A DNA stretch of 64,000 bases from Entoloma clypeatum. Lineage: Eukaryota; Basidiomycota; Agaricomycetes; Agaricales; Entolomataceae. Positions 45,862 through 59,390 of this stretch are shown in pieces. The notes below the pieces were generated by a model that worked only from the letters and a program-made list of their open reading frames with translations, searched no databases and was not told the DNA's origin. Position numbers and translations under genes: made by a program. The DNA is taken from contig OY751493.1 of NCBI GenBank assembly GCA_963565915.1, forward strand, positions 806,001-870,000, written 5' to 3'. Each line of letters begins with the position of its first letter. Within the stretch, counting starts at the first letter, position 1.

Positions 45862-47229
45862 TCAATACCGCAAATCTGACGGTGGATACGCCCGGCCTTG
45901 CCCCCCACCGTACCCGCCGCCCATCTTCTGCCCCTGGTTCGAGTACAGCTGCTGCCCGCTGACGCCTCCAACCAGACTGGCTGGTGCACCGCCGTGGTAG
46001 GCGCTCGCGGTGTCGGCCTCGGGGTAGTCGTCCTGTCCGCCGCCTGCAAGTAGCGGGTCCTTGACTTCCCAGACTGCGGCTTTCGAGCCCACTGAAAATT
46101 CCAGGTCTTCTTTCTATACAAAAGGAATAAAAATAAAATAAAAAAAGGCAAAAACGAGGTCATATCAGAACTCAGAAATTGTTAGGGTTCCAGAGAAAAC
46201 GTACGGTGATGCTGTCCCAGTACTTGTATACCATCATGACGCTGAGGAGCATGCACAGCGTGAAGAAGAAGAGGCCGTCGATGTAGTGCTTGATGGCGTT
46301 GCAGATGGTGACGCTGAATGCGAAGAGGAGGACCTGGGCGATGGCGAAGAAGGCGGCGCCGAAGATGATGTCGCCAAGCGGCCAGCGGTCGTCGAGCGTG
46401 CGGAAGACGAGGACCAGCTGGGAGACGGTGTAGATGATGACGCAGGCGAGCGGCCAGAGGATGTAGGTGATCCAGAGGGCGATGGGGCGCTTGTAGTCGA
46501 ACCCGGCGAGCTTCTGGAAGGTGGCAATGGAGATGAAGAATTGGAGGCCGAAGACGAGGAGGCAGGATATGCGGAGAAACTGACGGGGAGGGTTTAATGC
46601 GGGGAAGGAAGAGAGGAGAGGAAGACTGACCCAGAGAGATGTGGGTGTGCCGTCTTCTGCGAATTGGAAGCCGACGAAGCCGTTAATGAGGAGGCAGGTG
46701 TACGCGGCTGCTACGAGTCCTGCGTATACTGCAGTAAACCACTGGTAGTTGTGTTAGCTTTCGCGTTGCGAGGACAAGGCGAGTAACGGCGTACGGGATA
46801 GACAGCGTTGGCGGTGGGTATAATTCCAGAATCAAGGAATAGGGCTAACAGCTCTATCAAGGCATAAAGCCAGAAAAACGTTACTATTTCCTTGCGACCT
46901 GTTGTAACGTTAGGGGAGCAGAAACTCCACAACAAATCAGGAAGAACTCACCAACGGCAGTGTATTTGCTCCGTATGTGATATATCATGATGGCCGTCAT
47001 AACTATTGCGACGATATGGACAAAACATGTTGCTGCACGGCACGATCAGTGTCCAAACCATATTCGAAACCAAACAAGTCTTACAAGGTTGAAAAATGAG
47101 ACTTCCGCCTACGTCAACGTTCCGGCTGTAGCACGTCGGCTCGATGCCCTGCTCCGTCCCTACCAGAGGACATATCACCAGCGCTGCTGTCTCGCAGATG
47201 GTGTCGAAGGATCCGAACTGGATGCCCAT
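45862..47229 (-). CDS. CHS7: Chitin synthase export chaperone CHS7
   Basis: ER membrane chaperone needed for chitin synthase III to leave the ER. Six exons: 47229-47085, 47032-46952, 46898-46795, 46741-46631, 46579-46205 and 46113-45862, giving 355 residues. The N-terminus reads [19 protein letters not shown] and [14 protein letters not shown]. Then follow about seven membrane helices, with [63 protein letters not shown] and [20 protein letters not shown]. The tail is cytosolic and Gly/Gln-rich ([19 protein letters not shown]). Each splice junction restores a conserved CHS7 block. It is convergent with PSD1. Confidence 0.95.
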
Positions 47230-50200
47230 CGTTGGTACGTGATGGATGTCGTGGATACCGTTACACAGAAAAAGAGAGGCGCGCTGTTAAGTTGTTCGTT
47301 GGGAGAGCCGTGCCCAGAAGCCTGACAGAGGGGGAGCCGGAGAGGGGGGGAAGGTCGAGACGATGGCGGACGTTGGCCTGCCAGTCGTTGAAGCAAGACC
47401 AGATTATGTAACCATCTTTTAGGTTCACGGTGACTACAGGCTTTCAATCCAGGGCCACGATGACCCGCTCATTGGAGGCGCTCCAACGTCCAACCAGTTT
47501 CTCAATCCACTTCTCAATACGAGTTCCTGAAAAGCTAGGATCGGACCCCATTGATTGTCTCTCTTTGACTCGGCTGGTTCTGGTTCGACTCTTCGGTGCT
47601 CAACTTTTTTTTTTCCTGGGCTCAGGAAGCTAGTACTCGGATCATAAAAACTCTTTTCTGTGGGTCTACGGTACTTGTGACTCACATGAGTCAGGGAAAA
47701 GAATGTCATGTATTTCCGCCGACTTTACGTTGTCCTCGACTCCGTTTTTTTATCGACCGATCGATGGCTCAAACGCTCAGTGCTGTTTCTTCCTCGAAGG
47801 GCTGCAGGCAAAAAGCATGAGTGACTTGCACTCTGACCCGTCGACTCGATCGCATTCCGATTCGGAAGTTACTTACATGTCGACACCGACGTTCGCAAAG
47901 ATGTACATAAAACGACGCCGCTGCCGATGCCGTCATTCAGCATCAATATATGCGGGCTAAGTATGTACTAACACGATTTGAAGCCGTCAATCGAGCCTGC
48001 ACCAAAAAAAAACAGGATCGGCTGCACAGGCATCCCTCAAGCGACACGATATCTCGTGTATGGAACCCCATTCTGTGGCTTGTTTATGGACGTAGCTGGA
48101 TTCTTGTGGCAATACTCAATCAATTGGGCCCAGACCGACCAATGTGGCGTCGAAATCATATTCACTGGTTCTGCCATGGGAAGACTTGTTCCACGAATCG
48201 TGCGCCTAAGTCCACCTCATCCCACGTTCCGGAGTTTTCCACTGACTCTATAGAGGGCGTCCTTCGCGGTATTGGCCTGTTTCGGCAGCATCCTTCACTA
48301 TACTTTTTCCAACCAGGAACTGAGCGATGAGAATGACGATGGTTGCCACTACGGTCATCTGGAAAGTGCAGGTTCCATTTTCGTCTGTTCTGTCACACAA
48401 AGTCCCACCAACCCCGCATTACACATCATTCCACGTTCTGGGGGTTCCGATTATGGTCCAGAGCGACCCTCAAGACATCGGTCCGCCCCCGTCTTGGTGG
48501 CTTTCCTTTTTTCAATTGAAAGATGGGGAGGCCGATGGCCGCGATCGATCTGGAAGCCGTTTTGTTTGAACGCCGTTGCTTTGACGGCACTGAGTGGCAC
48601 TCATCTCAACTTCGTTGACCACAAAGTCGTTACTCATGATAGCTTAAGGTACAAGGCAATATTTGCCCCCTTCGAAAAGACGTAGGACCTCTACGCACGA
48701 AACCTTTTGTGGTAACCTCGGGAAAAACGGATCGAGGCTCGGTGATCAGCATATCACCACCTTCTAACACCACATGTTACACCACCAAGCGCCACTCGAA
48801 CCTTGTAGACATTGCTGGACAGGATGGTCGAATTAATACGATTTTCCAGGATCTGAATCACAGCCCCCCTTCGAAAGAGTTCAAGTTGGCCCGACTGCAC
48901 GGCGTATTCAGTTCCCAAAGTCCCCTCAAATTGCACAGCAACCCTGCCTTCCCCCCCGTGCACGGAAGGCTAAAGTCCCATAACCTCCCTTCACCATCAT
49001 GACCTTGTTAATTTTGGGTTCAAATGTATACCGCTTTGCGTATCTGCCTTCTGATCTCTCTCGTGCGAAGGTCGGCAATTGGGTACAACAGTCAGATTTA
49101 GTAATATCATATGTACGTCTGATAAGTTACTTGGGAAAGATTGCCGTCAACGTCAATCGCCACTTAAGTCTAGTCTAAGCAGTTGGACTTGGCTTCAATT
49201 TGAAATTTCCTTTTCAGTCCGCTGAACGCCTTGGTGCATTTTCCACGATGGCAGACAGATAGGGCTACGACCATATATTCAACGCTAACCCCTTCCAATT
49301 CATAATTGAACCTGCCCCTCAAAAGCCAGGTTTCGCGGGAATACGAACCTGACTTCCTCCGAGTTACATTACGACTAACTCAACTTGGGTGAAGTGCCTC
49401 CATCCTGCTCTTTCAGCGTTTGGATTTGTATGACGTCAAATTAGTCACTGGAGTATTCCGACTACGTATTCCTATTCAACGAGCCTTTCCCAGGTACCGC
49501 CACTGAAGATTGTGGCAATTTGCGCAACCCGCGGCGTGAGGGTGCTTTCGTCGGGGCTGCCATATCAGGGTAAGAAAACGCGCGTGCACAAGGGAGTCCG
49601 AGTCGGCCTCAGTGGGTCTGATGGACACGCATGTGTTCGATACGCCCCTCTCAGATCCAAGTCCAGATATCCTGTAAAGGCAGGCATTTAATGAGAGGGA
49701 AAGCAGTACATACTGTATGTATGTCGTGGTGTCGGCACTTCCTGATGATCAAATTGATAAATCTTCATTCAATTGTCTTGCGCCTGAGCGACGCGAACAC
49801 GCAACACCCTGACTCGCCTGTGATTGTCGACGGGCGTCAAACCAGCTTGCAAGGAGTCCGAGTCGCATTCCTGGTCTGCGAGAGAAAAAAAACATCAGTT
49901 GACGGGAAGCGAATGTGATGAGGCTCAATAAAACCGTGCAAGACGGGTGTACAGCAAGGGGTCGCTCTGATTCCAGAACGGTGGGCATTCCCGGGTCGCC
50001 TCGCCTCGCCTGTTGTCATCACCAACAAAGCCCCGCATCGCTCGATGAGCACGACACGGAGTACGTCACTCACGTCCATGAAGCTTCAGTAACTCCGTTA
50101 GACGGGCGCCGTACAGCTCCTGCACAAACAAAACCGGCTCGCAGCCGAACGATGCAAATATCACAAACCAGACGCCTCCCTTGCACGTCCCGTAATGCTG

Positions 50201-53200
50201 ACTTACTCACATGCGCCGCCGCCATAGCAGAAGAGGGTGCAAAAATCATAAAAGGTTTTCTGACCGAGGAGTGTAATTGCAATAACTCCATTACGGACCC
50301 GTGATCAAGCCCTTTTGACCTGTGTTAAACGGACTTGTGGAAGGCGAGAGGTTTCTGAGCATATGGAGAACCTTTGCAAAAATCAGGAGCACATACACAA
50401 ATATGATCGGTAAGTCGGTGGATCTCTCGATACAACAGGCGGGCTGTCGCCCGGCCCGAGGACTGTGGTAGTAGAGACATCCGATGACGGCGGAAAAGAG
50501 ACCCTTCCATGAACGTATTGTACAGAAAAGATCTGACGGGATTGCAGAGTTACTGCGACCTGTTCTCAGGATCGATCAGGATCGATCAGATGGACTTGAA
50601 GAGCACAGGATGGTACGATTGAAAAGTGGACCGCTGTCAAAGGACTGGGGGGCATGACTGTCATGCCGCCATCGCCCATCTCGTATTCGCCAGAAGTTGA
50701 TGCTTTCTCCTGTTGGACAAAACGGTTTACCTAGTTCTTGACAGTGACAGGGTGGGTGAACGCCCATCGATGGTTTATCAGTCGGCATGATCAATGGTCT
50801 GACTGCAATCCAGAGTCCCATTAGTTCCGTAACACTTACGAGAGGCGATGAGTGTAAGTAAGGATGACAGTCCACCCAGAAATACCCTGATTTCTTCCTT
50901 TTCCCCAAAAGCCCAAGCCTTGTGCAAAATAAACCTGAACCGAGCTGGAAGAAAACCTGCCGCAGTCACTCACCTGATTAGAAGAAGCCTTCCGCATCCA
51001 GCAAGTCTTGCATCGAACAGTCGAAAGAATCGAATCTGGTTGAGAAAACCCATTTGGGTCTTCATCAAAGATCAATCATTGCGGTCAACCGTATTTATAC
51101 CTCACGGTGCAGGCAAACAACCGCTCCTAAAAGAAGACGACCGCACCCTGAAAGTTGGAACCTGCAGAGTCGCGACTTCCAAGTTGCTCCATGCAAGCTC
51201 CAATGTCGCCGTCGCCGTCGCACAAGCCTCGGCCCCCGAAAATGATGATCCCCTCATGCTAATTTGCTAGGCTACAGCATCATGTACGCATGACAACAAC
51301 TGGCAGGGCAGAGTCCGGCGCTCCGAGGAATATTCGATAATAATCTTCCCGAGAGTTGCGACTCGCCCGGATCAGACCACGGTTCAAGTCTACAGAACGA
51401 GATTTTCATTTCTTGGTAAGTTGCTCATGTCTCCTTCGTCATGACTATAGGTATAACTTGGTCAGATTTCTTCTCTGACGACAAACACTTGTTCGGGCAT
51501 CTTGGATGGATCCTCCTCCTTTTGGTCTCAATGAAATTACACTTGTTTGATGTGGGTCGCCATTTGTTCATCATTTCTAGATGTACGACGAGGGTCAGTG
51601 TGGTCGATTTACAGTACAGAGGTCCAGAGATTCCACGAAAGTCGTCCCAGCGGGGTTGAGACGCTTTGAGACGTCAGTTGCTTTTTTGCCAAGTGATAGA
51701 ACGTTCCCCAGGACCTAAGGTAAAGTCGTATTACATATCGCTTCTTGTACCATTTTGATGTGTTTGAATTCTGACCGCTCATCTATGTGATTTATTCTAG
51801 CTAGGGTCAGTCGACCATAATTGTCGTTTCACTGTTGGCATCGGCAACACGCAGGCAGCTTCAAGGGACGGACTGGGGCCGGAAGCTGAAGGCCTTTGCC
51901 CTGCAACCAGACCTGTTTCGCCAAGCGACCTCTGGGACGATACTGTATGTCTGATCGTCGTACACATGTACAGAGAGGCCTATGATCAAGCACACGTATG
52001 TAACATAACTGGCAGATCGTAGTTGATTGATGCCAATGAAATTTCAGAGCATCGCATGCAGTACAAATGTCAAGTGTCAACCGTACAACGGCCTTGTGCG
52101 GCGTGCGGCGTGGGGTGGACCTCTCATGGTCTGGTATGACAAACGCCCACGACAAAGGCGGTGGCAATATGATTTGTAGGCATGCGGGCGCAGCCACTCT
52201 TTCCACCTTGCAGGATGACATTCCTTCGTGGTGCAGCCCATGGTCCCCGCTTAACTGGGAGGGCTAATTTCAATTACTGCCCACGAACGCCACCAACCCA
52301 ATTAGCACAAGGTAAATTTAAATCTCCTTATCTACGTATGTACTCCATTCATGCCGCGAAAGCCATGGTCCACCGTCAGACTCATCAACAATCACAAGCC
52401 CAGAATCCGATGGAAAATCACCATCGGGCATCAAAAAGCAAGGTGTAACCTGGTGGTCCGGGGCTTTCCATGGTTAAGCAGCAGACCTTGGGAATGGGCC
52501 CCCATTTTCGAGCTCTTCAGCCCTGGTTGCACAGTAACGAGGTGGGAGTATGTACTGAGTGAGTAACTGTTTTCTGACTCCCCTGCTCCAAAAGCTACGC
52601 CGAGCAACTGAATGGAAGTCCATAAAAGTTTCCAGGTCCACTAACGAGTCCGTTGGGCTTGTGTGACGGAGTGAAAAGTCAGAAAGACCCTGCAAAGGGG
52701 CCACACCAGGATATGTAGAATAGCCGGAGGGAGCCATCAAGGGACCACATCACGAAATGCCAACAACGGAAAGTCCACGCGTGTCTGGCTGATCGAGGGG
52801 AGATCTCGCTTGAAGGGAAAATCAGGACTGATGGCGCCGCGGCACAGCGGCATCGGCTGCAAAAACCATCGTGAACGCGCTGGCTGCGCCACCATGTCCG
52901 CATCAGGTTTGCTTTTTGGGGATTTCCCCGTCGTGATGGGATGATGGAGAATGGAAAATCTGAGCTAGATCGAGATAGTAAGGGGGGCATCACGCAACTC
53001 AGGTAAGCGTTTTCTCTTCAGAAGAAAGGAATATATTTCTGAACTCCGTGGCCTCTAGACGGCAGTAACGAATGTGAAGGAATCTGGTGGCGGTGTCCAC
53101 TGTTCTCCAGCAACGGTGTAAATGATAGCAACCTATAGGTATACTTAGGCATCCATATATTACGCGGGGATGATCTAAGAGTCCGGTATCGACTGACGAT

Positions 53201-54696
53201 GAAGGCGATTAACTTGCGATGGACATGTGCTCGCTTTTTCTTTGTGGTGTGCTATTGAGAGGATTTTGGGGCACCATCACCGCTGGCATGTGTGCCACTC
53301 CTGCCGTAGTTGACCGCATTTTGACACCAACTTCACGGACGAACCTGTGTACATCAACCCTTTTTGTACGACGCACGGACGTCTCCTTTCTTTTCTTTTT
53401 TTTCCTTCGGCTGAGGTACTTCACACAAATTTTCAACCTTCCTGACGGCGAGGATCACCTTGGAGCAGCATGGGAGATCGCAATCAAGGATTATGGATGC
53501 ATCGATGACTGGACTCGGACCTTGCTAAACTCTCTTCGGCCTTCTGCTGCCGCCCATACACATCCACGCAATTGGCGACTAATGTACATCCCAAAAGGGC
53601 TCGCGGCTATCGTGCAAAATGCCAGAGAATTTGATGAGTGAAACCAAAGTGTCTTGCATTCGTGCCGTTGATGATAATAATAATTTTTGTGACATTGAAA
53701 AACGGGCAACTTGATTTTGAATTGAATGAAGAATGTATTCATTGTAAATATTCAATCAAGTCCCGTCCCGGATTGACTCAATACGTTCCGGGCCGATTTT
53801 TCCATCAAATATAATATATCACAGGTGTGTGAGCCTGCCGCCTTTCAGTCAAAGACGGGGAGGAGAGAAAGATATGTGAAAACGTCATTACCGAGCAAAA
53901 TGGAGGAGCGCCGTCGCGTCATGGAATGGGAGATGTCTGGACTGAATTGAGATCTGCGGCGAAAAGGCGTTGCGTTCAAAGCAAGGGATGTCGCCATTGA
54001 ATGGGGTGGGGAAGACGAGCGGATGAAGTTCTATTCAAACTGGGTGAGACTAGTTTCACGGGTGCTTATGGCGCTGAAGATATCCATCTCACACAAATCG
54101 ATAGGTTTGATAGCTTGGCTGAGACGCAGTTCAGAAGGAATAGAAACCATGACAATTAATTGTGTTGAGTGTGAAAAAGGGAGTTAAACAAGCCGAAAAG
54201 AGCATAAAAAAGAGGATGATTTCTTCATTGACAGATACCGGCAGGGGGTAGAAGGAGTGGCAATGATATGCCGAAGATGGAGATCAGTGGAAGCGCGAGA
54301 GGCAGGACGGAAAGGACAGCTACAGAGAAGAGCTTGAGATTTGGGGGTTAGCAGACGTGCACGTGAGGGGGAGGGACTTAGCAAGCCAAAAGGAGCGGAG
54401 GATAAGGGTAAGGCTATGGGGAATCCCCAGGGGAACGGGGGAAGCCGAGGCAGCCGCTGGCCCCAAAAGGCAGGTGCAAATGTAATTACGCAAGGCAAAG
54501 GAAAAAGAAAAGAAAAAGAAAAAGAAAAAAAAGGTTTGCAAAGCACCCTTGTTGGGACCCTTCCCCCCTATTTGTCTGTAAGCGGAAAAGTAGCCACGTC
54601 CACAAATTTACTCCTCCTCCGAACCCGTACGACGCGTTCCGTTTTAAATATGCCCGCCTGCGTCATCTTCCTTGCTTTTCATTCAAGTTTTTCATC
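47230..54696. other. 7.4-kb stretch with no supportable gene
   Basis: Open frames here are short, overlap on both strands and lack domains. Frames at 47950-48330 and 50848-51270 have no recognisable motif. The 140-codon frame at 53219-53641 (ending in DDWTRTLLNSLRPSAA) could be a relic exon, but no partner exons were found. No LTR, TIR or tRNA was recognised. Purine-rich runs occur near 54485-54535. The last few hundred bases would contain the cyclin promoter. Confidence 0.5.
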
Positions 54697-56748
54697 ATGT
54701 CCTTATATACTCCTCCTTCACTCCCAAGAACTCCCGCTGCCTACGCGATGAACGCCACTCTCCCCTCTTTGCCTCCCGAACTCCTTTCCTGGTCCCTATG
54801 GCCGACAACCACAAAGCAGTCTCCCCTAACCCCTCCCATGACTTCCACCTTTCAGTCCCGGCGCACTTTGTCTCAACCTCAGCCAAAGATACAGATGACT
54901 CTCCCGCCCATCGCCGTCCTTGAAAGACATTGCGCGCCTTGTCAGTTTCTTTGTCTTCGTGTCTTTTCACCCTTCTTTGTCTCACCGTGAAATGCCAGTG
55001 ACACCGCCAGACGATGTCGACCCAATAAAGTACTCGCCTCCACCCGCGCGCTTGCCTCCCATATACAACCATCTGCCGGAGCCAGAGTACTACCAGCCGA
55101 AACCGGTCCACGCATCCGACGCGCTGTGCACAGATTGGCTCGACGCTTCGCGCACTCGTTCCGCCCATCATATCGCCGAAAAAACCTGCGAGATGATCTG
55201 CTACCTGTGGTTCTCGATGTCTTCGCCAGAACGAACGTATCCTTCGCCTAATAATTCACCGTCTTATTCAAATCGCCCTAATCCCTCGACGACAACACTT
55301 CAGCTCGTTGCCACTCCGACCTTTGTGCAGTTCATGCGGAAGCTCCTGGAAACGACGCAGGTGTCTCAGTCGGTCATCGTTCTTTCACTACATTACATCT
55401 ACCGACTCAAGGAACGCAATCGCTTCACGCCCGCCCAGCCTGGAAGTGAATTTCGAATAGCAGTTGCTGGTTTGATGATGGCGAACAAGTTTCTTGATGA
55501 GTGAGCCACTCTGCCTGTAACCTTTTTTTTGACCGCGTTTTACTCAATTTTCTCTCTCTCAGTAATACTTACACAAATAAAACATGGTCCGAGGTTTCTG
55601 GTATCGACTTGGTGGAGATCAACCGGATGGAGAAGGAGTTTTTGATGGGTGTCGACTTCAACCTCTACGTCGACAAACCGACGTACGAATCATGGCTGAA
55701 CCTGCTCAAGGGGTTGGTGATGGCGAAGGAGCGCGATAGCCAGCATTTCCGGAAATCGCGTGGGGCAGTCCGAGCGTCCAAATCACAATTGCACGTGTCT
55801 TCCGGTCCTGCTACGCGAGCGCACACGTCCAGATCCCGTCAACTGCCACATCGCGCGCGCTCGACGTCTCCTGGCAAATCACTCCCGATCACCCGCGGGC
55901 CCGCGGTGATACCCGAACTTCACTCTCCAACGCCCCGTTCGGGAACGAAGCGCTCCGCGACAGCTGCCTTTTCGCCTAGGTCTGCGAGCTTCTCGCAGCT
56001 TCCTTCTAAGCGGCCAATGTCGATGTGTCTACAGATTCCCGACTTTATACCGGGAAATAGCGGTCCCCATTCGCATTCGCCTTTGGAAAGCTTGCAGTCG
56101 TTTGCGACCATGTCCCTCGCTTCCCCCGCCCGCGCGACACCTCATTCGAGGGATCTCAACCCGAATTGGTCCTCAGGAGTGTCCAGAGGTCCAGAAACTC
56201 TCGTCACTCCCTATCCCTTGAACGAGCAGCGACGGCCATCTGTGCCCCAGGTATGCATATTTCTCTCCTTAACCTAAAGCAGCGTTCTGAAATTCGTCGT
56301 AACCAAGCATCTCTACTTCTACACACTGGCTTGCTCACCAATGTCCTCGCCATCAGAAGAAGAGTTCCGATCGCGCAAAGCGAGGCTTCGGTACCACCAG
56401 CCACCCCCTCCGTTGGCCGCGCCGTACTATCGCCCGCAGCTTACTGCAGCCGTGATACAGTCCGCTTCCACGAGCCCTCACGAGCACCATATGCAGATCA
56501 CGCCCCAACCCACCCTTCCGCGCTTTTACGATACGCAATGGTCCAGGCTGCCACGGGCTCAGTCTTACGCTCAACAGCAACCTACGGTCCGATATACTTC
56601 GCACCCTCAACAACCGATCACGACAGAGAGCCCTGTGCCGTCAGCGCCTTTTGCGAACGCGGGGCCTCCTGGCGTCCATTTCTATCCTACCCCTGTGCAA
56701 AACTCTTCGGTTTATTCGGCTAATTGGTCTAGAGTTCGACGCCATTGA
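54697..56748 (+). CDS. PHO80/PCL-type cyclin
   Basis: A cyclin of the Pho80-like family, partners of Pho85-type kinases in phosphate sensing, polarity and cell-cycle entry. Four exons: 54697-54940, 54999-55500, 55563-56250 and 56308-56748, giving 624 residues. The cyclin box spans ~residues 175-300, with VSQSVIVLSLHYIYRLKERN, FRIAVAGLMMANKFLDDN, TYTNKTWSEVSGIDLVEINR and FLMGVDFNLYVDKPTYESWL. Before the box lie Pro/Ser-rich segments; after it is a long Ser/Pro/Arg-rich tail with several SP sites, typical of basidiomycete members. The last intron (acceptor ACCAAG at 56307) was chosen because it joins the tail frame RLRYHQPPPPLAAPYY; its border is less certain than the others. Which Pho85 cyclin subgroup it belongs to is unclear. 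Confidence 0.85.
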
Positions 56749-58631
56749 CGACCTTTGAATTACATTACACTTATTCTTATTTCGCCCGGTGACACCTCGT
56801 CTCATCCTCCCCCTTTCTTCCGCGTTTCAGGGTCTCTGCTTTCATCCAATTCGCACTCACAATATTCCCCTTACGATCCAGCACATACATACATACATGC
56901 AACTCAGGACAACAACTTTACCAAATGTATCATCCCCTTCTTTTTTTCTTTCATCGTCAAAAAGTTTCGTTACCTGCATATTAGTATCCTTTTCCAGCAA
57001 GTCCATTGTCTTTTATTCACTTCTCTCTTTTGGGGCTTATATTATCGGTCGAGTCCATATCTCATCAACCGCACCTTGTTCCAGGTCGCCTTCCATACCT
57101 GCGTTCAATTAATCCCTTCTGGCTTTACATATGATACGCTCATCATCAATCATACGTCTCTGCTGTGTTAATTGTTTCCTCCCCCCCCCCCCCGTTGTTT
57201 TCTAGTTTTTAGAGTACATCATCATGTGCACGCAGCAGCAGAGCAATGCAAATCAATGATTATACTGAGTGGAGACGAGGTCTCGTAACTCGTTGTAACT
57301 TGCAGATGCAAAAAGATCGTAACCACAACCACCTATGCACCGATTTTCTTTCTACCGCGTGTTCCTTCCGAATCCAAGTGGTGCTTGTTGTTGCGCTTGT
57401 AGGTAAGGTACTCTTGGGATTACTTCACAGTTACGATGACAAGGTTAGCCTTAGCCTGGGGAATAGTTGATCAGCCAGTGGCTGGCGCCGACTCCGCTGT
57501 CGGGAAGATGGGTAAGAGATCATTGATGACAGAAGCGAGCTGATTGAGAACTATTGTATTGTATGAATTAGACCCGACCCGGCTTGGTTCGCGTGCGGAG
57601 AATCAAAGAGTCCGGTATTTATTCGTGGGTTCGTTCCTGTGAAGGCTGTGATGATTGCCCGTAGGTTATGGAATGGGTGGGATTGATTTCAGATGACAGC
57701 CCATTGTGATGTTTACTGATGTATCGATCTTCCTCAGCTCGCCCGCCGCTTTTGGTTTCCTAAAGGAGGTGGGATTTCAGATGAAAGGGATGAGTTGCAC
57801 GGAGAGAGATCTGTTATCATCAATTGACTAGGAGGTCCGTACGTGATCTCTTGGGTTGTAAGTAAGTGGAACGATGATGGCTTCTTTCTTCTTCGTCCCC
57901 CTCCTCGTGGTGTACGATGGTTTGCAATTACTTGGAAACCTACCTAAACCTACCGGCGTGGGGTCATGAGGGTAACCAACTGGTCGCTCTAAATCCAGAT
58001 CCCGAGTGGAAATCCTCAGTGTGGCAATTTGCAAAAAAAAAAAAACCGAAGGGATGTTCAGGGCCAAAAGGTTGCAATCGTGAAAGGTGTTGGTTCTGGT
58101 TGTTGTTGTTTTCTGGAAGTGGGCTAGGGCGTCAACTTGGGGGGGGGTCGAGTATAGTGCTAAAGTAGCAGTCTTTGACACCCGCCGCCACGCCCTCGGG
58201 CCATTGCTGTCATTTACCCTGTATCATCCGGTGACAAAGTATCATCATTCCAGGAGTTTATCGATGGCCGTGGGTTGCGAAAATCAGATGTCCCATTGTG
58301 CGGTCGCCGCAGTAGCGTCATGTGCGGAGTGCGAGTCAAGGGTGTTCTGAGCTCTCAGCGCTTTCGGGTGGACACGAGGCTCGTATGGGCTCAGGGAAAC
58401 TTGGGGTACGTCGTGTTGAGATATTCTGATGGACCGGCACTTGGGGCCTTGCTTGAGCGAGGTAGATGGATATGGGAATCAAGCTCGGAAGCGAGACATG
58501 GACAAGGTTGCAAAATTTTTTAACATTCGAGGGTTGTGCTAGGAATGTTGAGCCACATGTTGCAAGGGACCATGGCATTACATGGTGGTATTTGTAATGT
58601 ATTAGATTGCTGTCCAGCGGTAGGTTGTTCG
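56749..58631. other. Spacer between the cyclin and the small membrane protein gene
   Basis: Pyrimidine-rich 3' UTR-like sequence to ~57200, including a C run at 57182-57194. After that no coding or repeat signal. Confidence 0.45.
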
Positions 58632-59235
58632 TTACTTTTCTTGTGTTTGGGTTTCGGGGTGGGGATTTTCCGGGCTCGAGCGTGGGCCGGAGGATAATTG
58701 GGCTTGTACGGCGCGTAGTTGGGCGATGGCTGTTGATGTGAAGGCCTGATGTGATAAAGTCAATCGACTGAGGGCGTGAAGGGGAGGCACGGAACGTACC
58801 TGGGTGAAATAATAGCCGGCCAGGAGGGAGCTTACTGAAGAGAAGAGGAAAAGGGAAAAAACGGAGTTGATGGAAAAGGCAAGTTGAAGCCCTTGATGCT
58901 TACGGGTGCCACAGATGAGAGTCTTGTTTCTGTTGAAGCCCATGAGTCGCTGACCCACAATAGCTGAAAGGCAGAGAAGAAGATGATTGCCATTACACCC
59001 TATTTTAATTGGCGAAATCGTGCTCGCCTGATGCCAACCCCGAGGTAAGGCCGGCGAAAATACCCTCTCGTCTGGCTTCCTGTGGCGAAGTGATGGGCTC
59101 AGACTCAGAGACTCGGATGTTCCGGAGAACGCTTACCGAGATTACACGCGCTTCAGCATCAGGTGGGAGCGGTGTCGGCGCAAATTTTGCTTTGGGTGCT
59201 GTCACCGGCACTGAGTAGGGGTCCTTGCCGTCCAT
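58632..59235 (-). CDS. Small two-helix membrane protein
   Basis: Five exons: 59235-59137, 59079-59028, 58963-58904, 58834-58800 and 58745-58632, giving 119 residues. The N-terminus is hydrophilic (MDGKDPYSVPVTAPKAKFAP). Helix 1 is around EGIFAGLTSGLASAIVGQRL and helix 2 around TLICGTLSSLLAGYYFTQ. A Gln/Ser/Pro-rich tail follows. The second intron has a GC donor (G|GCGAGC at 59027), needed to join GLAS to AIVGQRLMGF. The paired Gly-rich helices suggest a small organelle or ER membrane protein. I do not recognise a named family. It is divergent with the SPO22-like gene. Confidence 0.7.
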
Positions 59236-59390
59236 GAACGCAAAGCAATAATTTGGCAATAAACAACTTGAAGGAGCTTGTTCGGAATTCGGAACGCCAC
59301 CCAGGTCCACGTGAGATGGCGCGTGCCGTCACAGTGTGACCCTGCTCCGTTCTGCCGTTTGTCTTCCTGTAGTCCTTCAGGTTCTTTAAG
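59236..59390. promoter_or_regulatory. Bidirectional promoter, small membrane protein / SPO22-like gene
   Basis: 155 bp between two outward-facing ATGs. No TATA box recognised. Confidence 0.45.

Noticed and set aside
56166..56723. Alternative frame for the last cyclin exon
   Set aside because: The other frame, with repeated Pro/Gln/Tyr residues, looks like natural coding sequence and joins by a CTTAAC branch point and a usable acceptor.
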